A stretch of DNA of 64,000 nt from Anthopleura xanthogrammica (taxonomy: Eukaryota; Cnidaria; Anthozoa; Actiniaria; Actiniidae): the NCBI GenBank assembly GCA_964019055.1, contig OZ025217.1, positions 9,049,966 to 9,113,965 of the forward strand, read 5' to 3'. Every line of letters starts with the position of its first letter. The first letter of the stretch is position 1. Below the pieces are notes generated by a model. That model was given only the letters and a program-made list of their open reading frames with translations. It had not been told where the DNA came from and did no database searches. Below are positions 32,301 through 42,959 of this stretch, piece after piece. The position numbers were made by a program, and so were the translations under genes.

Positions 32301-35226
32301 TAGGTATAAGTAGGTAGGTAGGCAGGTAGGTAGGTAGGTAGGTAGGTAGGTAGGTATAGGTAGGTAGGTAGGCTGGTAGGTATAGGTAGGTAGGTAGGCA
32401 GGTAGGTAGGTAGGTAGGTAGGTAGGTATAAGTAGGTAGGTAGGCAGGTAGGTAGGTAGGTAGGTAGGTAGGTAGGTATAGGTAGGTAGGTAGGTAGGCA
32501 GGTAGGTAGGTAGGTAGGTATGCAGGTAGGTAGGTAGGTAGGTAGGTAGGCAGGCAGGTAGGTAGGTAGGTAGGTAGGTATGCAGGTAGGTAGGTAGGTA
32601 GGTAGGTAGGCAGGCAGGTAGGTAGGTAGGCTGGTAGGTATAGGTAGGTAGGTAGGCAGGCAGGTAGGTAGGTATAAGTAGGTAGGTAGGCAGGTAGGTA
32701 GGTATAAGTAGGTAGGTAGGTAGGTAGGTAGGTATAGGTAGGTAGGTAGGCTGGTAGGTATAGGTAGGTAGGTAGGCAGGTAGGTAGGTAGGTAGGTAGG
32801 TAGGTAGGTAGGTAGGTAGTTATAAGTAGGTAGGTAGGCAGGCAGGTAGGTAGGTAGGTAGGTATAGGTAGGTAGGTAGGTAGGTAGGTAGGTATAGGTA
32901 GGTAGGTAGGCAGGTAGGTAGGTAGGTAGGTATATGTAGGTAGGTAGGCAGGTAGGTAGGTAGGCAGGTAGGTAGGTAGGTAGGCAGGTAGGCAGGTAGG
33001 TAGGTAGGTAGGTAGGTAGGTAGGTAGGTAGGTAGGTAGGTAGGTAGGTAGGTAGGTAGGTAGGTAGGTAGGCAGGTAAGTACGGTAGATTTAAAAAAAT
33101 GTATAACAACTTTATTAAAAGTATAAAAGATATAATAATTAATTACAAATGTCGTGTTATTTCTACGATAGAAAAAACAACAAAAACAATGAAAAATGGC
33201 AATCTAGAAAAAAGCTATTATAGCTATATTTTAGTTAAAAAAAATTAATTGAAATAGGTATACGTTTTGCTGGCCTGTCGAAATTGACTAAAAAAGTTTT
33301 AAAAAGAAAAAAAAAATACTTAAAATGTAAGCCAAAGAGACGAAGCAGAGCAATCAAAATATCGCCTGGCGTTTAGCTTAAAGTCCTCTAAATAGTGTAA
33401 CACCGTTCTGAACTGGTTTTCGATCCTCTTATAGGGTAGATAGCTAGAGTTATAGTAGGGTAGAGTTGTATAAAAAATCATTGTATAAAAAAATATTTTC
33501 AAACCTCAATGCAGTCTCCTTCATAGTCTATCCAGGTGATGGTATCGTTTGAGTAAGAAACTGTATACTCAGTTACCCATTGTGGATAATCTTGTCTCCC
33601 TTGTGTGGCGACTCCAGTAATCATCTTGACGCTGCCAAGATCAACCTGTAGATATTCTCCTGCAGATTCAGATCCTGCAACCCATGCCCCTGTGCCTGCG
33701 AGTTCGTTTGCATAGCCATTCAATCGCCCCCTTGATGGTCGATAGACGTTACGCGAATGTGGATAGACCGATGATGCTGTTATCTGTGAGTCAGAAATCT
33801 TTCCATTTTCCATCCCTAATGGATTATCACAACCTATGTCGAATCAAAAACAAACATTTCATTTTCATTTATCCAACATAGATAACAAAAAGTTACACTA
33901 GCATTTACCGTGTGGAGCAGGGACTGGTATAATGCATTTCTTTGTCTCTATTCCTGGTCCAGTGCAGTTCGCTCCATTATTCTGAGGGGGTGGGTTTGTG
34001 CAGTTTCTTGTACGGGTGTACGGACAGACTGAGGGGTTGCAGTTGGACCAAGGACTCCATGACGTCCAACCTCCATCTGCAGGTGAGAGATACAAACATC
34101 ATGGGTTAATTAACGAACTGTTTACAAGGTTCAACACAGGGAAAGAGACACCCACCCACCCTCCCACATACATCATGGGTTAATTAACGAACTGTTTACA
34201 AGGTTCAACACAGGGAAAGAGACACCCACCCACCCACCCTCCCACATACATCATGGGTTAATTAACGAACTGTTTACAAGGTTCAACACAAGGGAAAGAG
34301 ACACCCACCCACCCTCCCACATACATCTGCTCTGAACCGATATACTATTGTCAAATATCAAGGGTCAAAGTCCATTTTTCTCAAGTGTTCTAAAGTGTGT
34401 CACGTGACATTCATCATATATATTTCACTGTTTCCCCACATCAGTTTTAAGGAGTGACATTCAATTTATGCAACGGGAAATAATAATTTAATTCGGAAGT
34501 GATTTAACTATAATTGCAAGTTTTCTCTAAATTTTTCAAAATCCAATAATCAAAGAATTGTTCTGCGTTGTTCAGGTGACACTTAGTATATCACAAAACA
34601 TTTATTTACCAAAACCTTAGGAAATCAGTGTATTTTGTGCTTCCACAACCCAACAACCTCTATCAACATGCGAATTTTAGTCCAGAAATCGATCCCGAGA
34701 CAAGTGCACCATCACTGCATCACGTTTTATCATTACGTCCCTGATACTCACCATCACAGCTGAATGTGTCCCATGAGAAGTCTGGCTTACACATCCTGTC
34801 AGCTGGACAAGGATTTGATGAACAGGGACTCTGGAAATGTGATAGTATTGATGAGATTACATGCACGTCATACTCGATCATGCTTTATTATATTTTAAAC
34901 TATACTTTGGGAAAAAATGTAAAAGTTAAATAATAGTTAACAAGCTATGTGCTTTCCTCTCACCCTGATAGGACAGTATTGGAAGCCATCTTTGGGTACC
35001 TCCTGAACAGGACGGGTCCAGTGATCAGCATCATTCAGTTCACATGTTCTCGACATTCCTTCTTCTGGGCCCAAGTTGTACGAAATACATTGTCCTTCGA
35101 GAAAACATTTGTGCTGACATTCCTCTATTCCGGGAGCTAGAATTCTGAAGGACTTGATTGTGTGATTGATGAAGATGTAGTTTTTCCAGCAGGGAAGAAA
35201 TACGAGTCCTCTACATCCACCATCAC
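28285..35226 (-). CDS. Secreted/extracellular PAN-EGF-TSP1-F5/8C protein, C-terminal part (5' partial)
   Basis: Five minus-strand exons: 35226-34964, 34830-34752, 34076-33909, 33833-33505 and 28431-28285 (TAA). AG/GT borders and phase agree at all four junctions, giving 327 residues plus stop. Domains in order: PAN/apple (1-88; [30 protein letters not shown]), a short EGF-like segment ([14 protein letters not shown]), thrombospondin type 1 ([10 protein letters not shown], then RTRNC) and F5/8 type C/discoidin ([23 protein letters not shown], and at the end RIELYGC). The first and last Cys of the F5/8C domain are present. Such domains bind carbohydrate, lipid or matrix, so an extracellular adhesive or matrix role is likely (inference). 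The signal peptide exon was not found upstream. The last intron is 5.1 kb and filled by microsatellites and a LINE. Confidence 0.9.
28432..28962. other. Right-hand end of the F5/8C intron before the microsatellite; nothing else seen
   Basis: Unique AT-rich intron sequence between the last exon acceptor (AG at 28432-28433, minus strand) and the microsatellite. The plus-strand frame at 28342-28620 is antisense to the exon. Confidence 0.6.
28963..29735. repeat. (TAGG/CAGG)n microsatellite, array 1
   Basis: About 770 bp of TAGG and CAGG units with GTTAGG, TATAGG and GCCGG variants, ending in four TAGA units at the 3' tail of LINE 2. Leu-Pro-Thr-Tyr open frames on the minus strand are artefacts. 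Confidence 0.97.
29735..31118 (-). mobile_element. LINE 2: 5'-truncated non-LTR retrotransposon inside the microsatellite
   Basis: Minus-strand element with a 3' UTR ending AATAAAG and a TTATCTATCTATC tail that merges into CTAC units of array 1. Its 5' truncation point joins array 2 directly at about 31118. Only the C-terminal third of ORF2 remains. Confidence 0.85.
29922..31115 (-). CDS. LINE 2 ORF2 C-terminal fragment
   Basis: An uninterrupted 397-codon frame. It starts downstream of the YADD site ([16 protein letters not shown] is the region just after the palm) and runs through the thumb ([20 protein letters not shown]) to a C-terminal Cys/His motif ([20 protein letters not shown]). [16 protein letters not shown] before that motif is typical of invertebrate LINEs. 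The frame is undamaged, so the insertion is recent. It has no polymerase active site and no endonuclease. Confidence 0.9.
   Translation of the reverse strand: MQNCINSVTSFCTKWQMTINEKKSKVMIFSKKTLKKSKQHSFTLQNNPLETVKEYTYLGVKLTSTGNFDAHLLQSREKALHAFFRINRTVDFTKLKAHQANKLFDCMVSPILTYASEVWGVYRKHDFEKWEKSQTEKVNLRFCKYYLGVSSKASNIACRAELGRFPLKIFIDRLILKYFNHLISLPDSSFAKQAFFMSKSLHEKHKPCYHTHLLSMLRSYNIDVSNRLTNPITNVTLQQYNELMKKHYIKAWKSNLVKSRKLEVYNSIKKTYETEDYLNTIQNFDQRRCFTKLRISNHKLAIETGRYGKQRVEVEQRLCIFCNHNQIETEEHMLLKCSLYSNLRSNLCNKLTELIDIINLDISTLLSSKNQALYYVSKFILKAFELRNSKTQNDVKK
31121..33085. repeat. (TAGG/CAGG)n microsatellite, array 2
   Basis: About 1.96 kb of TAGG with regularly interspersed CAGG, TATAGG, TATAAG and TATGCAGG variants. 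Blocks recur at long spacing (for example TATGCAGG blocks near 31450, 31510, 32150, 32215, 32520 and 32580), which shows higher-order duplication. A 663-codon frame of Leu-Pro-Thr-Tyr on the minus strand is an artefact of a 4-bp unit without stops. Confidence 0.97.
33086..33504. other. F5/8C intron, left end; nothing recognised
   Basis: AT-rich intron between array 2 and the donor of the 33505-33833 exon. Confidence 0.6.
34097..34326. repeat. Intronic minisatellite, about 76-bp unit, 3 copies
   Basis: Three direct copies starting CATCATGGGTTAATTAACGA and ending CCTCCCACATA, differing in the number of CCCA units. They lie in the intron between the TSP1 and EGF-like exons. Confidence 0.92.
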
Positions 35227-35433
35227 CTGTGTTGGGAAGAATAATCATAATCACATTCATCGTGATCATATTCGGTATTTAGTATAGCACATTTGAACCC
35301 GCGTTAAATCAGCAGCCTCGCCCCATGGAGGTGAATTGAAAAATCAAAATTTTAGCTTTTAGTAGGCATGTTTGTTACCAAAATCTTCCCCGCCTTGAAG
35401 CCTAAAGAAAACACTCGCAATATAAATGAAGGC

Positions 35434-35770
35434 TTGACTCCCGGGCTTGGTGTCATGAGTTGCTTAACTTGTTAAATCTCCTGTGCTTTGAGGGTTTTTT
35501 CCCGGGTTCTACGGTTTTTCTCCCTCCGTAAAAATCAACTTCTAAATTCCAATTGGATCTGGCGTCGAAAGCTTAAACATGAGCCTTTGGCTCGGAGTTC
35601 GAAGACTGAGTAATCACTCCCTGCATTCAACGTAAACTAAATAAAACATTTTTTTAAAAAGACCAAAACACGATATGGAATTCTCGATCAAAACTTTTCC
35701 CAAAACTGCTTTTCTTGTATACTTATTTCAATAAAAGTAGTCACCAACTAAAACCTACAACGCCGAAACC
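35434..35770 (+). mobile_element. SINE-like repeat, copy 2
   Basis: Matches the minus strand of 20880-21210 over about 330 bp, including GGTGTCATGAGTTGCTTAAC and CCAATTGGATCTGGCGTCGA. The tRNA-like head is missing or degraded. Confidence 0.75.
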
Positions 35771-36799
35771 ACTGAGGATTATGGGAAACATTTCATTTTA
35801 GAAAGCAATCGAAGCTTTTGATACAAACTGCAGCTTGAGGATGCTCGCTCACAGGAGATATCGATAAAACTGTATCTCAGTGGTAAAAGATCTCAAGCCC
35901 ATCAATAGTCGTTGACAATGTAAAATGTTATCTACTATTAACCATAATTGGTCTGAATTCTTGAATAAATTTATTGAAATTTGTTTTAAATTTGCGTATA
36001 CCGATCAATTAAGATAGGATGATTGCATATGGCTATGTTTGCGTATAGCTTCCAAGAAACTGATCCTTGGTGATACTGAATTTGTTGTTTAGTTTATTTG
36101 TCGACTTAACGCTTAAAAATAATCCGTCAGCTGCCCGAGAGAACACGACTGGAAACATCTGGCTCTACAGGAAGTGTGGGGTATTAATTAAAACATATAA
36201 ATTTAGGCACTGCCTAAAAGCGGAGCTCCCATAAACAGATAAATAGCACTGTTGTAATGGGGAAAGTTTTAGAGCTATTTGGAAATAAGGGAAAATCATA
36301 TTTTGATCTCGGTTCACCTCACATTACTCCTGTTGTTTAGTAATGATTTGTCAACAGACAATCTATTCTGACACGTGCCCAGCCAATAGCAACTCGATCA
36401 TAATGACTTGTTTATTGGTTGGTCATTTAACCTAGTCAATGTTTGCTTCATGACAATTACTTTCTAGTCTTCATCTAATTGAAGGAGGGCTTCCGTAGAT
36501 AACAGCTGCAAACCACAGTACTTTTCCAGTACAAACTAGTTTTAGTTTTGTATAGGTTTGAACATGCGTACTGGGAAAGGTAACACTGTTTGTTTGGTAA
36601 ACAGATTGTTTGCTAGCCGTTTTCTGAGCCTTCGTTTAATGTTATATTGTTTGGAACTACAAAGTATTGTTATTGTGAAATGTTCTTTACTAGTTCAGCT
36701 AGCGAATTCTATTGCCGGTTTGGTTAGGGTGAGTCTTGCAGGCAAGTGCTCTTATTTTTTCACTAAGTAAATAGCTACCCTCAAGCCTTACGTCATATG

Positions 36800-37085
36800 C
36801 TGCATGACTAGTTGTGCCCAGTTTGACTTGGCACAAACCGGTTATGTGACGTAGCCCCTAGCTGTGCCAATATATACGAGTTTGCTAGTTGCTACTAGTC
36901 AGTCAGTCAGGAGAAGTAGAGAGAAAAAGAGAAGTCAGAAGAAGTGTAACATTCAACAAGAGCCCACAATAAAAGTATCAAGTACAACCAAGAAGGCCTA
37001 TGTCTTTGTGCCACGAAGGGACGAGCTAGTTTCCCACCGCAAAGGCAAAAACCTTCGTGACACTGTGGTCTTGATTTTTAGATAA
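36800..37085 (+). other. Promoter-like or LTR-like segment with a 73-codon frame
   Basis: TATATA near 36870, then CAGTCAGTCAGTCAGG, a purine-rich leader, AATAAAAG near 36969 and a short basic open frame (36864-37085; first ATG not near the start). TATA box followed by a poly(A) signal about 100 bp later is LTR-like. No primer-binding site, second LTR or gag-pol was found, so the call stays open. Confidence 0.25.
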
Positions 37086-37102
37086 ATGAAAAAAAATGTC
37101 AA

Positions 37103-37503
37103 GTAAAGTAAAGTAAAGTAAAGTTAAGTAAAGTAAATCTTTATTCATTCATAAAACATACATTACGAACGTTACAGGGAAATATTATACTTAAAGTGTA
37201 AGCGATTTATAAAGCTGTCTTTGAAACGTTCTGTGCTCACTTTAGGCATATAGCTAGATACACTCCTAAGATCATACTTAACGGACTTTTTCTTAGGGAT
37301 CATTTCGCTTAAAGGATGCCTTTAATTTGATTATCACGAACTTTACAAACGATAGACCTGTCAGTTTTCTCCACTAGATTGTAGATATCTACTCTATTTG
37401 TGAGATATTTTCTTCTATAGCACCGATCTAGAAATTCCTGAATGGTGGTCAGTTCAATAAACAGTAAAGATACTGAAAGAAATATACGCATAATTTCGTG
37501 CAA
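37103..37503 (-). mobile_element. Degenerate LINE 3' end with (TTTAC)n tail
   Basis: On the minus strand, frames broken by stops read EFLDRCYRRKYL, then KYDLRSVSSYMPKVSTERF and KDSFINRL, like the extreme C-terminus of LINE ORF2 proteins (YNLRS ... P ... T ... F). The segment ends AATAAAG and a TTTAC pentamer array (plus strand (AAGTA)n at 37103-37135). Confidence 0.55.
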
Positions 37504-37529
37504 CTATATTGAAAAGTCAAATTGTTAGG

Positions 37530-39900
37530 GTGTTTACATAATGACGTCATTCGCTTTGATTAAAAAAGAGACCAAGTTGAAACCGTATGGAGAATCACGC
37601 AAAACAAAGTTTCAAAACCTATTGTTAAAAAGTTGAGACGATAAAAGTTTTTTGAACTTGCCAAGGTTTCCTGGTCTAATCAACAAACCTTAGATTAAAA
37701 ATAGAATCATTCTCGCTAATACTTATTTAATATAGAAAATGCAAGACCTTATGGATAGCTCGAAAGAAAGCGCGTTAAGAAACCGAAAAGACATCAAGAT
37801 TTGTGTATCAGAAATAGAACTCTAGAGAATTAGTATAGGAAATCGCACGACCTCGAGTACAATTTGGAAATTAATAGGTACGAGTAATGTTTTGAAAGTT
37901 CTTGTAATTGCACGAGCCTTTAGGCGAGTGCAATTAAAGAACTTTCAAAACTTTACGAGTGCCTATTAATTCCAAATTGTACGAGAAGGTCGTGCGATTT
38001 TTTATTTATAGTTCACTCGACAAAATTTTATAAAACATGCGAAGCGAAGGCATTCATCTATCTTCATTGCCTTTGCTATAACCGACCCTTCTCCAAGAAA
38101 GCTAAGTCAAGAACAGCATAGAAAGTGTTAACGTTGCTGTAAAACCTTTTTAGATTAGTATTTTATGTATGATTTGAACTACAAAATACTAGAAAATAAT
38201 TTTACATCTCAAGTAAAAAGCCATTTTAATGCATGTTTACAACTATTGAATGACAGTAATGACAGCTAAACAGCGAATCAAGAAGCGACTTTTCTTTGAA
38301 AACGTACTGTGTGAAAACCAAGCGAAAGTTGAGAGTTTACAGTTCGCTAATATAAGTTTTTTTCCTCTTAGCATTTGCTAATAACTGCAAAAACACAATT
38401 TCAAAATACTTTCTTTGAAAACAAGTTAGCTGGACAACATCAAAAGGGATAAAAGCGACAAATATGTCGTTCAAGTTAAAAGTTTTGAAGTACAGCTTGC
38501 CGTGAACGAGTCGCCAGTGATCAGACCATGTGCTTTGGATATTATTCCCCTCTGTAGCTTGAAGAATTTCGCTGCTATTTTCTTTGAATGGTGAATTATC
38601 TGAAGATTTTATTATTTCAAGACTGGATTGATAACTTAGGATCAATTAACCTGTGATAAATAGCTGAATTCGTCTCTCTACAACTACTCGACAGTTTGTC
38701 GGTAAGATTTGATCTTAACTATTTTCAAAACAAAAAACGAGCCTCTACTCGCTGTGTTTTTTCGCTAAACGGAAAGAAATTTGCTTTAAAACTATTGTTA
38801 GCTGTTTTCTACATATTGTACAATTATTGTAGTTGTGGTGTTGAATTTATTTTTCGAGAAAACCACAGAAGACAAGAGGTAGTAAAACGAGAACATTCAA
38901 AACTCCAACTCAAAATTTTTGGCGAAAACTAGAAAGAAAAACGACTTTCTACTACAAAACATGATTTATTAGGTCTTGAATTTGTCTAGTTATCATAATT
39001 TGAGGCCTTCCTATGTGTGTATTGAACAGTTGTCTGAAATTTTTCCATTTTAATCTATAAAACACTGATTTTTTTGGGAATTTCACTCATTTCACAGGGG
39101 AAATTTGCCGCTTTTGGCCGTGTTTCCATAGCGACCTAATTGGTACTCCCGCGGAGTACCAATTAACGCTCTAATCGTACTCCTCTAGACCAATCAGAAT
39201 CGAGTAATTTTGTCGAGTGTACTATAATTATCCATATTTATCAATATGGGACCTAGATCGTGACACTTACAGTGCGATGCGCCTAACCGTCGCCACCCAA
39301 TTAAGTTTTAAACTCGCTCAACTATTTTGTTTCTCGCGCTTTAAAAGAAAAAAAATCGAAAGCTAATACGAAGTTAAAGATGTTTTAAAACATGCCGGCT
39401 CCTACTTTAAAAACGACGTATTATAGAAGCATTAATTTAGGGTGTATCACCGATGTGTTGTAGACGTTACTTTCTAGCTCGAGTTAGAAGGTTGAAAACT
39501 GGTATCTAACCAAGTACTTTTCAAATCGATATAACTGGCGTGTTTGTTCAACTTATCTTTAGAAAACTACCATTTTATAGGGCTCGGCCACCCAACTAAT
39601 TTTTGTATAAGTATTTTTACATGCTAGTACAACGAGAATTTGTACATTTTCACGTGAGTTCAAAGTCGTGTCCGCAAAGATTTTATTTCTATTCGCAACA
39701 GAAAGAACCAAAAACATGCCAAGTTGAAATAGTTTTGATATTTCGGCGAAGTTTTTGGTGAAATTATTGCGGTGAATTATACAAATTTTGAACAAGCAAT
39801 CAAGAGAATTTACCTTTGACGGTCACTACAGAAATGAATAAACCAACCAGAAGGAATCTGTCAGTTGTAGCGGATAGCATTTCGCATCAAGACCGGCCAA
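37530..39900 (-). repeat. Dispersed repeat, inverted partner of 15575-17330
   Basis: Blocks at 37535-37575, 37560-37720 and 39740-39895 match the earlier copy in reverse complement and in the same relative order, with larger spacing here. A foldback element (37840-38000) interrupts it. A short block at 39440-39500 (TGTAGACGTT, CTCGAGTTAGAA) instead matches 16363-16415 in the direct orientation, so the history includes an inversion. Confidence 0.55.
37840..38000. repeat. Foldback element with CGAG-type centre
   Basis: AAATCGCACGACC at the left and GGTCGTGCGATTT at the right; the arms extend through ACAATTTGGAATTAATAGG-like sequence to GAAAGTTCTT. The centre reads GCACGAGCCTTTAGGCGAGTGC. Confidence 0.8.
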
Positions 39901-42480
39901 GTTGAAGTACTGCGTCACAAATTAACCATGAGAAGTGGCGAGTGAAGTAAAAGAATAACTAGGTTTGATATCGGTATTACTGAGATGCCTGTCATTTCAT
40001 TAGCAATTCAATATTAATTATTAATCCTTTCTTTTCCTTGCTATTTATATTTCTAACTCTAGTGTGATATTACAACCACCTTGAAACAGAAAATATGAGT
40101 AATAACTGATAGAAAAAAAACCAAAAAACTCACACACACACACACACACACGAAAGTTAACCTTGATTCTAAATTCTACCGCCTTTCTATTAGATTGCCA
40201 ACTATTTTCCGAGGACTGAAGTACAATAATTCTCGTTCTCGTTCTCGTTTTCCATCTCAGTACGTATTATGATATTATGATATATCGTCGATCTATAATA
40301 GCGATAAAGATTTTACAAACTCTTATGAACTAGTAAATATGATAAAAAGTGATGCACATAACTCACTCCTCTTCTAATTTATAATTTATATAGGTACAAT
40401 GCACTGAACAAGCTAGTATATTTCTTTCTCGTTATATTATTAATTAATGCTTTCATTAATTCATTCTAAAAACCATGAAAGGAGTGCTTTTCAAAGTACA
40501 CGAATTACAAAACTGACTCTGCTTTCGGATCAAAAGTTATAATGTTCAAAGTTTTAGTTGAAAGATCGCCTGCGGCTCGGTTTTACACAACAACTCTCGA
40601 CTTCTCCCAAACTTCTCTCGTGTTTATATCAGGCTACGTAAACACGCCAACTTTTTCTATTTGTTAAATATTACCCACCCTTGGAGTTCTTTGTCGTTGA
40701 ACAATGGTCGTGGAAACGCAATAAAAACTGACTTGCGATAGGATATTTTCGCTAATGATGTGCGACTTGGATATTGAAAGTTTACAACTGAAGTATAATT
40801 TTGATTATTAAACAAAATTTCTGACAAGATTATTGAGAATTATAAGAAATAAATGTTGATTTGATGTTGAGATATAGAGGTCAGCTAATATGTACCCTTT
40901 GACCATTATGATTATGACCAAATTCTCGAAATTATAGACATCTACAGTAGGGAACTGATTTATACTGAATTAAGTCACGCAACTGAAACTCACAAGAGAT
41001 TTGCTGAGAAAACGCAATGATAGCATATAAAAAGATAAAAACCAGAAAAACTTGCAAGTTTAGTATGACTTACCACAGGGATCCCACACATTATGTCGAT
41101 ATTTCTTCCAAAAGGTCACGTGACACAAATTTTCAGATGAGAGTGGATCAAATCAGAGTTAATCCTCTATTAACTCTGATCAAATGTATTGTCTATCATT
41201 ATTATGTAGTTTTTTAGTCAAAATGTGATAATTAAACAAGTTTAAGCAGGGTTTAAAATTGCAGCCTCATTTTCATGTTTGATATTTTAGGTCATGCGCA
41301 GTACTCGACAATGAGTGCAAGTTTGGGTTGGCTCCATATCCAAAATTGTTTCTCTTAGTGATATTAGCATTCTGGCAAAGTTTCATGCTTTTATCATCAA
41401 AGTGAACAATTCAGCATTTTTTTGGTCGATAACAGCCGGACTATGATTGGAGTTGGTGCTATTAAATGAAAGATAAATAAAATATTTTTCCCTGTGATTA
41501 TTTAAACAGTAGTTTTTTTCGGGTGCTTTTGGTATATTGCAAAAGATGAAAAATTGCGGTGTGAGCAAAAACAAAAACGGTTATGAAAATCAGTGCTTAC
41601 GTTGACAAAACCATTAACTGATATCCCTAGAAAAGCGTTCTCTTACGATAGTGCCGGCTAGAGTTTAGAAAATACAGTGCATGGCACCTTATTATGCTGA
41701 CCCCTTATTAAGAGTGGCTGTCCGTAACGGTCGAGAATGGCGGGACAGTTGCAGGATTTTCAAATTTCTCATATTTTGTCAGAAGATACCCTTTAGTAAG
41801 ATCTTTCAAAAAACCAGTTTAAAACTTCGAGCGCGCTTTTATTTTTGCAAATTTTACAAAAGTTTGAAAATCGACTTCCGGTCAGCTCTGGACAAGTGTG
41901 AACAACCCAAAATAAGACCCATATTTAAGTAAAAAGGCATGGCTCGTTCAAAAATACTCCCACCGATCTGATACTTTTTGAACCTTTGAACTAGCTATCA
42001 GACTCCAAAACCAAAGTAAGATATTTCTAGGAAAATATTTTTTTTTCGTGTTCTTGGCAATTTCTCTGATGCTATACTAAGCTGCTACAGCTCGAAGCAA
42101 ATTTTAGCCTAATTTGAATGCCCTTAATCATCACCTGGTATATGATTTTTTCTCATTAAAAGTATTAGCTCTGAAAGCTTGTTTATTGTACTTTATTTCT
42201 TGAAAGTATCAGCCTCGGAACGCAAATCCAGGCAGCTAAACGACTCTTCCATGTACCATACTCAGGTCTAATTTCGGCTTCAGAACCAAAGCGCCCGCTC
42301 TATAAATATTCATAAGAATTAAAAAGAGCTAGAATAAAATGAGGAACGACAGACTATGTTGGACTTATGTACCTTTTAATGTCTGGGCAAGCAAACTTGA
42401 AATTACCAACTTTCCGAAGTCCTGTTAAGGTTCTCTACCGCTGTACTCCTTGATTAGTCACTCATTTACTCTGGGTTAGC
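38001..42480. other. Long gene-poor stretch
   Basis: AT-rich DNA with short unconnected frames on both strands; none has a recognisable domain. It holds part of the dispersed repeat (to 39900), (CA)n at 40131-40151, GTTCTC hexamers at 40231-40250 and a short hairpin at 39150-39165 (GTACTCCCGCGGAGTAC). Undetected short exons cannot be excluded. Confidence 0.45.
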
Positions 42481-42490
42481 CTCATTTCAG

Positions 42491-42743
42491 CCCCAGGGGG
42501 TACTCCCTATAATTGACTATACGGGGATGCTCCACCCGAAAGGGGTACATTTTCCAGACCTTAGGTATAGAAAAAGGGACAGAATTTGTGAATTTTGGTA
42601 TAAAAAGGGGTAGTTTTTCTTCAAAAGTATATGAAAGGGGTACCTTTTTCCTGAAATTTGGTATATCAAAGGGTAAGGGGTCGAGAGTCCGGGCGGGGCA
42701 TCCCCGTATGAAACGACCCGAAGTACCCCCCCCCCCCCCCGGG
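42491..42743. mobile_element. G-run-ended MITE, family E, copy 1
   Basis: Starts CCCCAGGGGGTACT and ends AGTACCCCC...GGG. Inverted inner ends ATACGGGGATGCTCC / GGGGCATCCCCGTAT; the middle is repeated AAAGGGGTA motifs. ATTTCAG at 42484-42490 recurs at 42744-42750 as a 7-bp (nearly 8-bp) target duplication. Copies lie at 54625-54922 and 61458-61738. Confidence 0.88.
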
Positions 42744-42959
42744 ATTTCAGCGTCAAAATATTCACAAATACCAACGATAAAGTAAAGAATGCACAACTTC
42801 AACGAACAATACAAATACTTCGAAATTCCACGGATCTTAACTGGAACACATGAATATTCCACACAAAATCGAGGCTAACCCTGAGCAACAGAGAACGAAA
42901 CTCGAGTATTCTCTCGCGGCGAAAAGATGATAAAAATTGAATGTGCAGGGCAAATCCAG

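Larger units (their letters stand above)
35227..37100. other. Upstream of the PAN-EGF-TSP1-F5/8C gene; repeats, no exon recognised
   Basis: Contains the SINE-like copy at 35434-35770, a solo end of the AGCGGAGCTCCC element (36200-36240) and a promoter-like or LTR-like stretch near 36860-37085. The missing first exons of the minus-strand gene should lie here or farther right, but I cannot identify them. Confidence 0.5.

Noticed and set aside
28963..33085. Telomeric or subtelomeric repeat (TTAGGG-like)
   Set aside because: The unit is TAGG/CAGG, 4 bp, inside an intron; no TTAGGG or TTAGG arrays were seen.
31118..33109. 663-codon ORF of Leu-Pro-Thr-Tyr repeats
   Set aside because: A 4-bp repeat unit with no stop codons on the minus strand keeps the frame open; composition and flanks are those of a microsatellite.
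37309..37503. Signal-peptide exon of the PAN-EGF-TSP1-F5/8C gene (MRIFLSVSLLF...)
   Set aside because: The frame runs into a degenerate LINE C-terminus, and no splice donor follows the hydrophobic stretch in the needed phase.
42482..42862. Coding frames of 85-126 codons on both strands
   Set aside because: They lie almost entirely in family E MITE copy 1; the same frames recur at 54597-54839, so they are repeat-derived.
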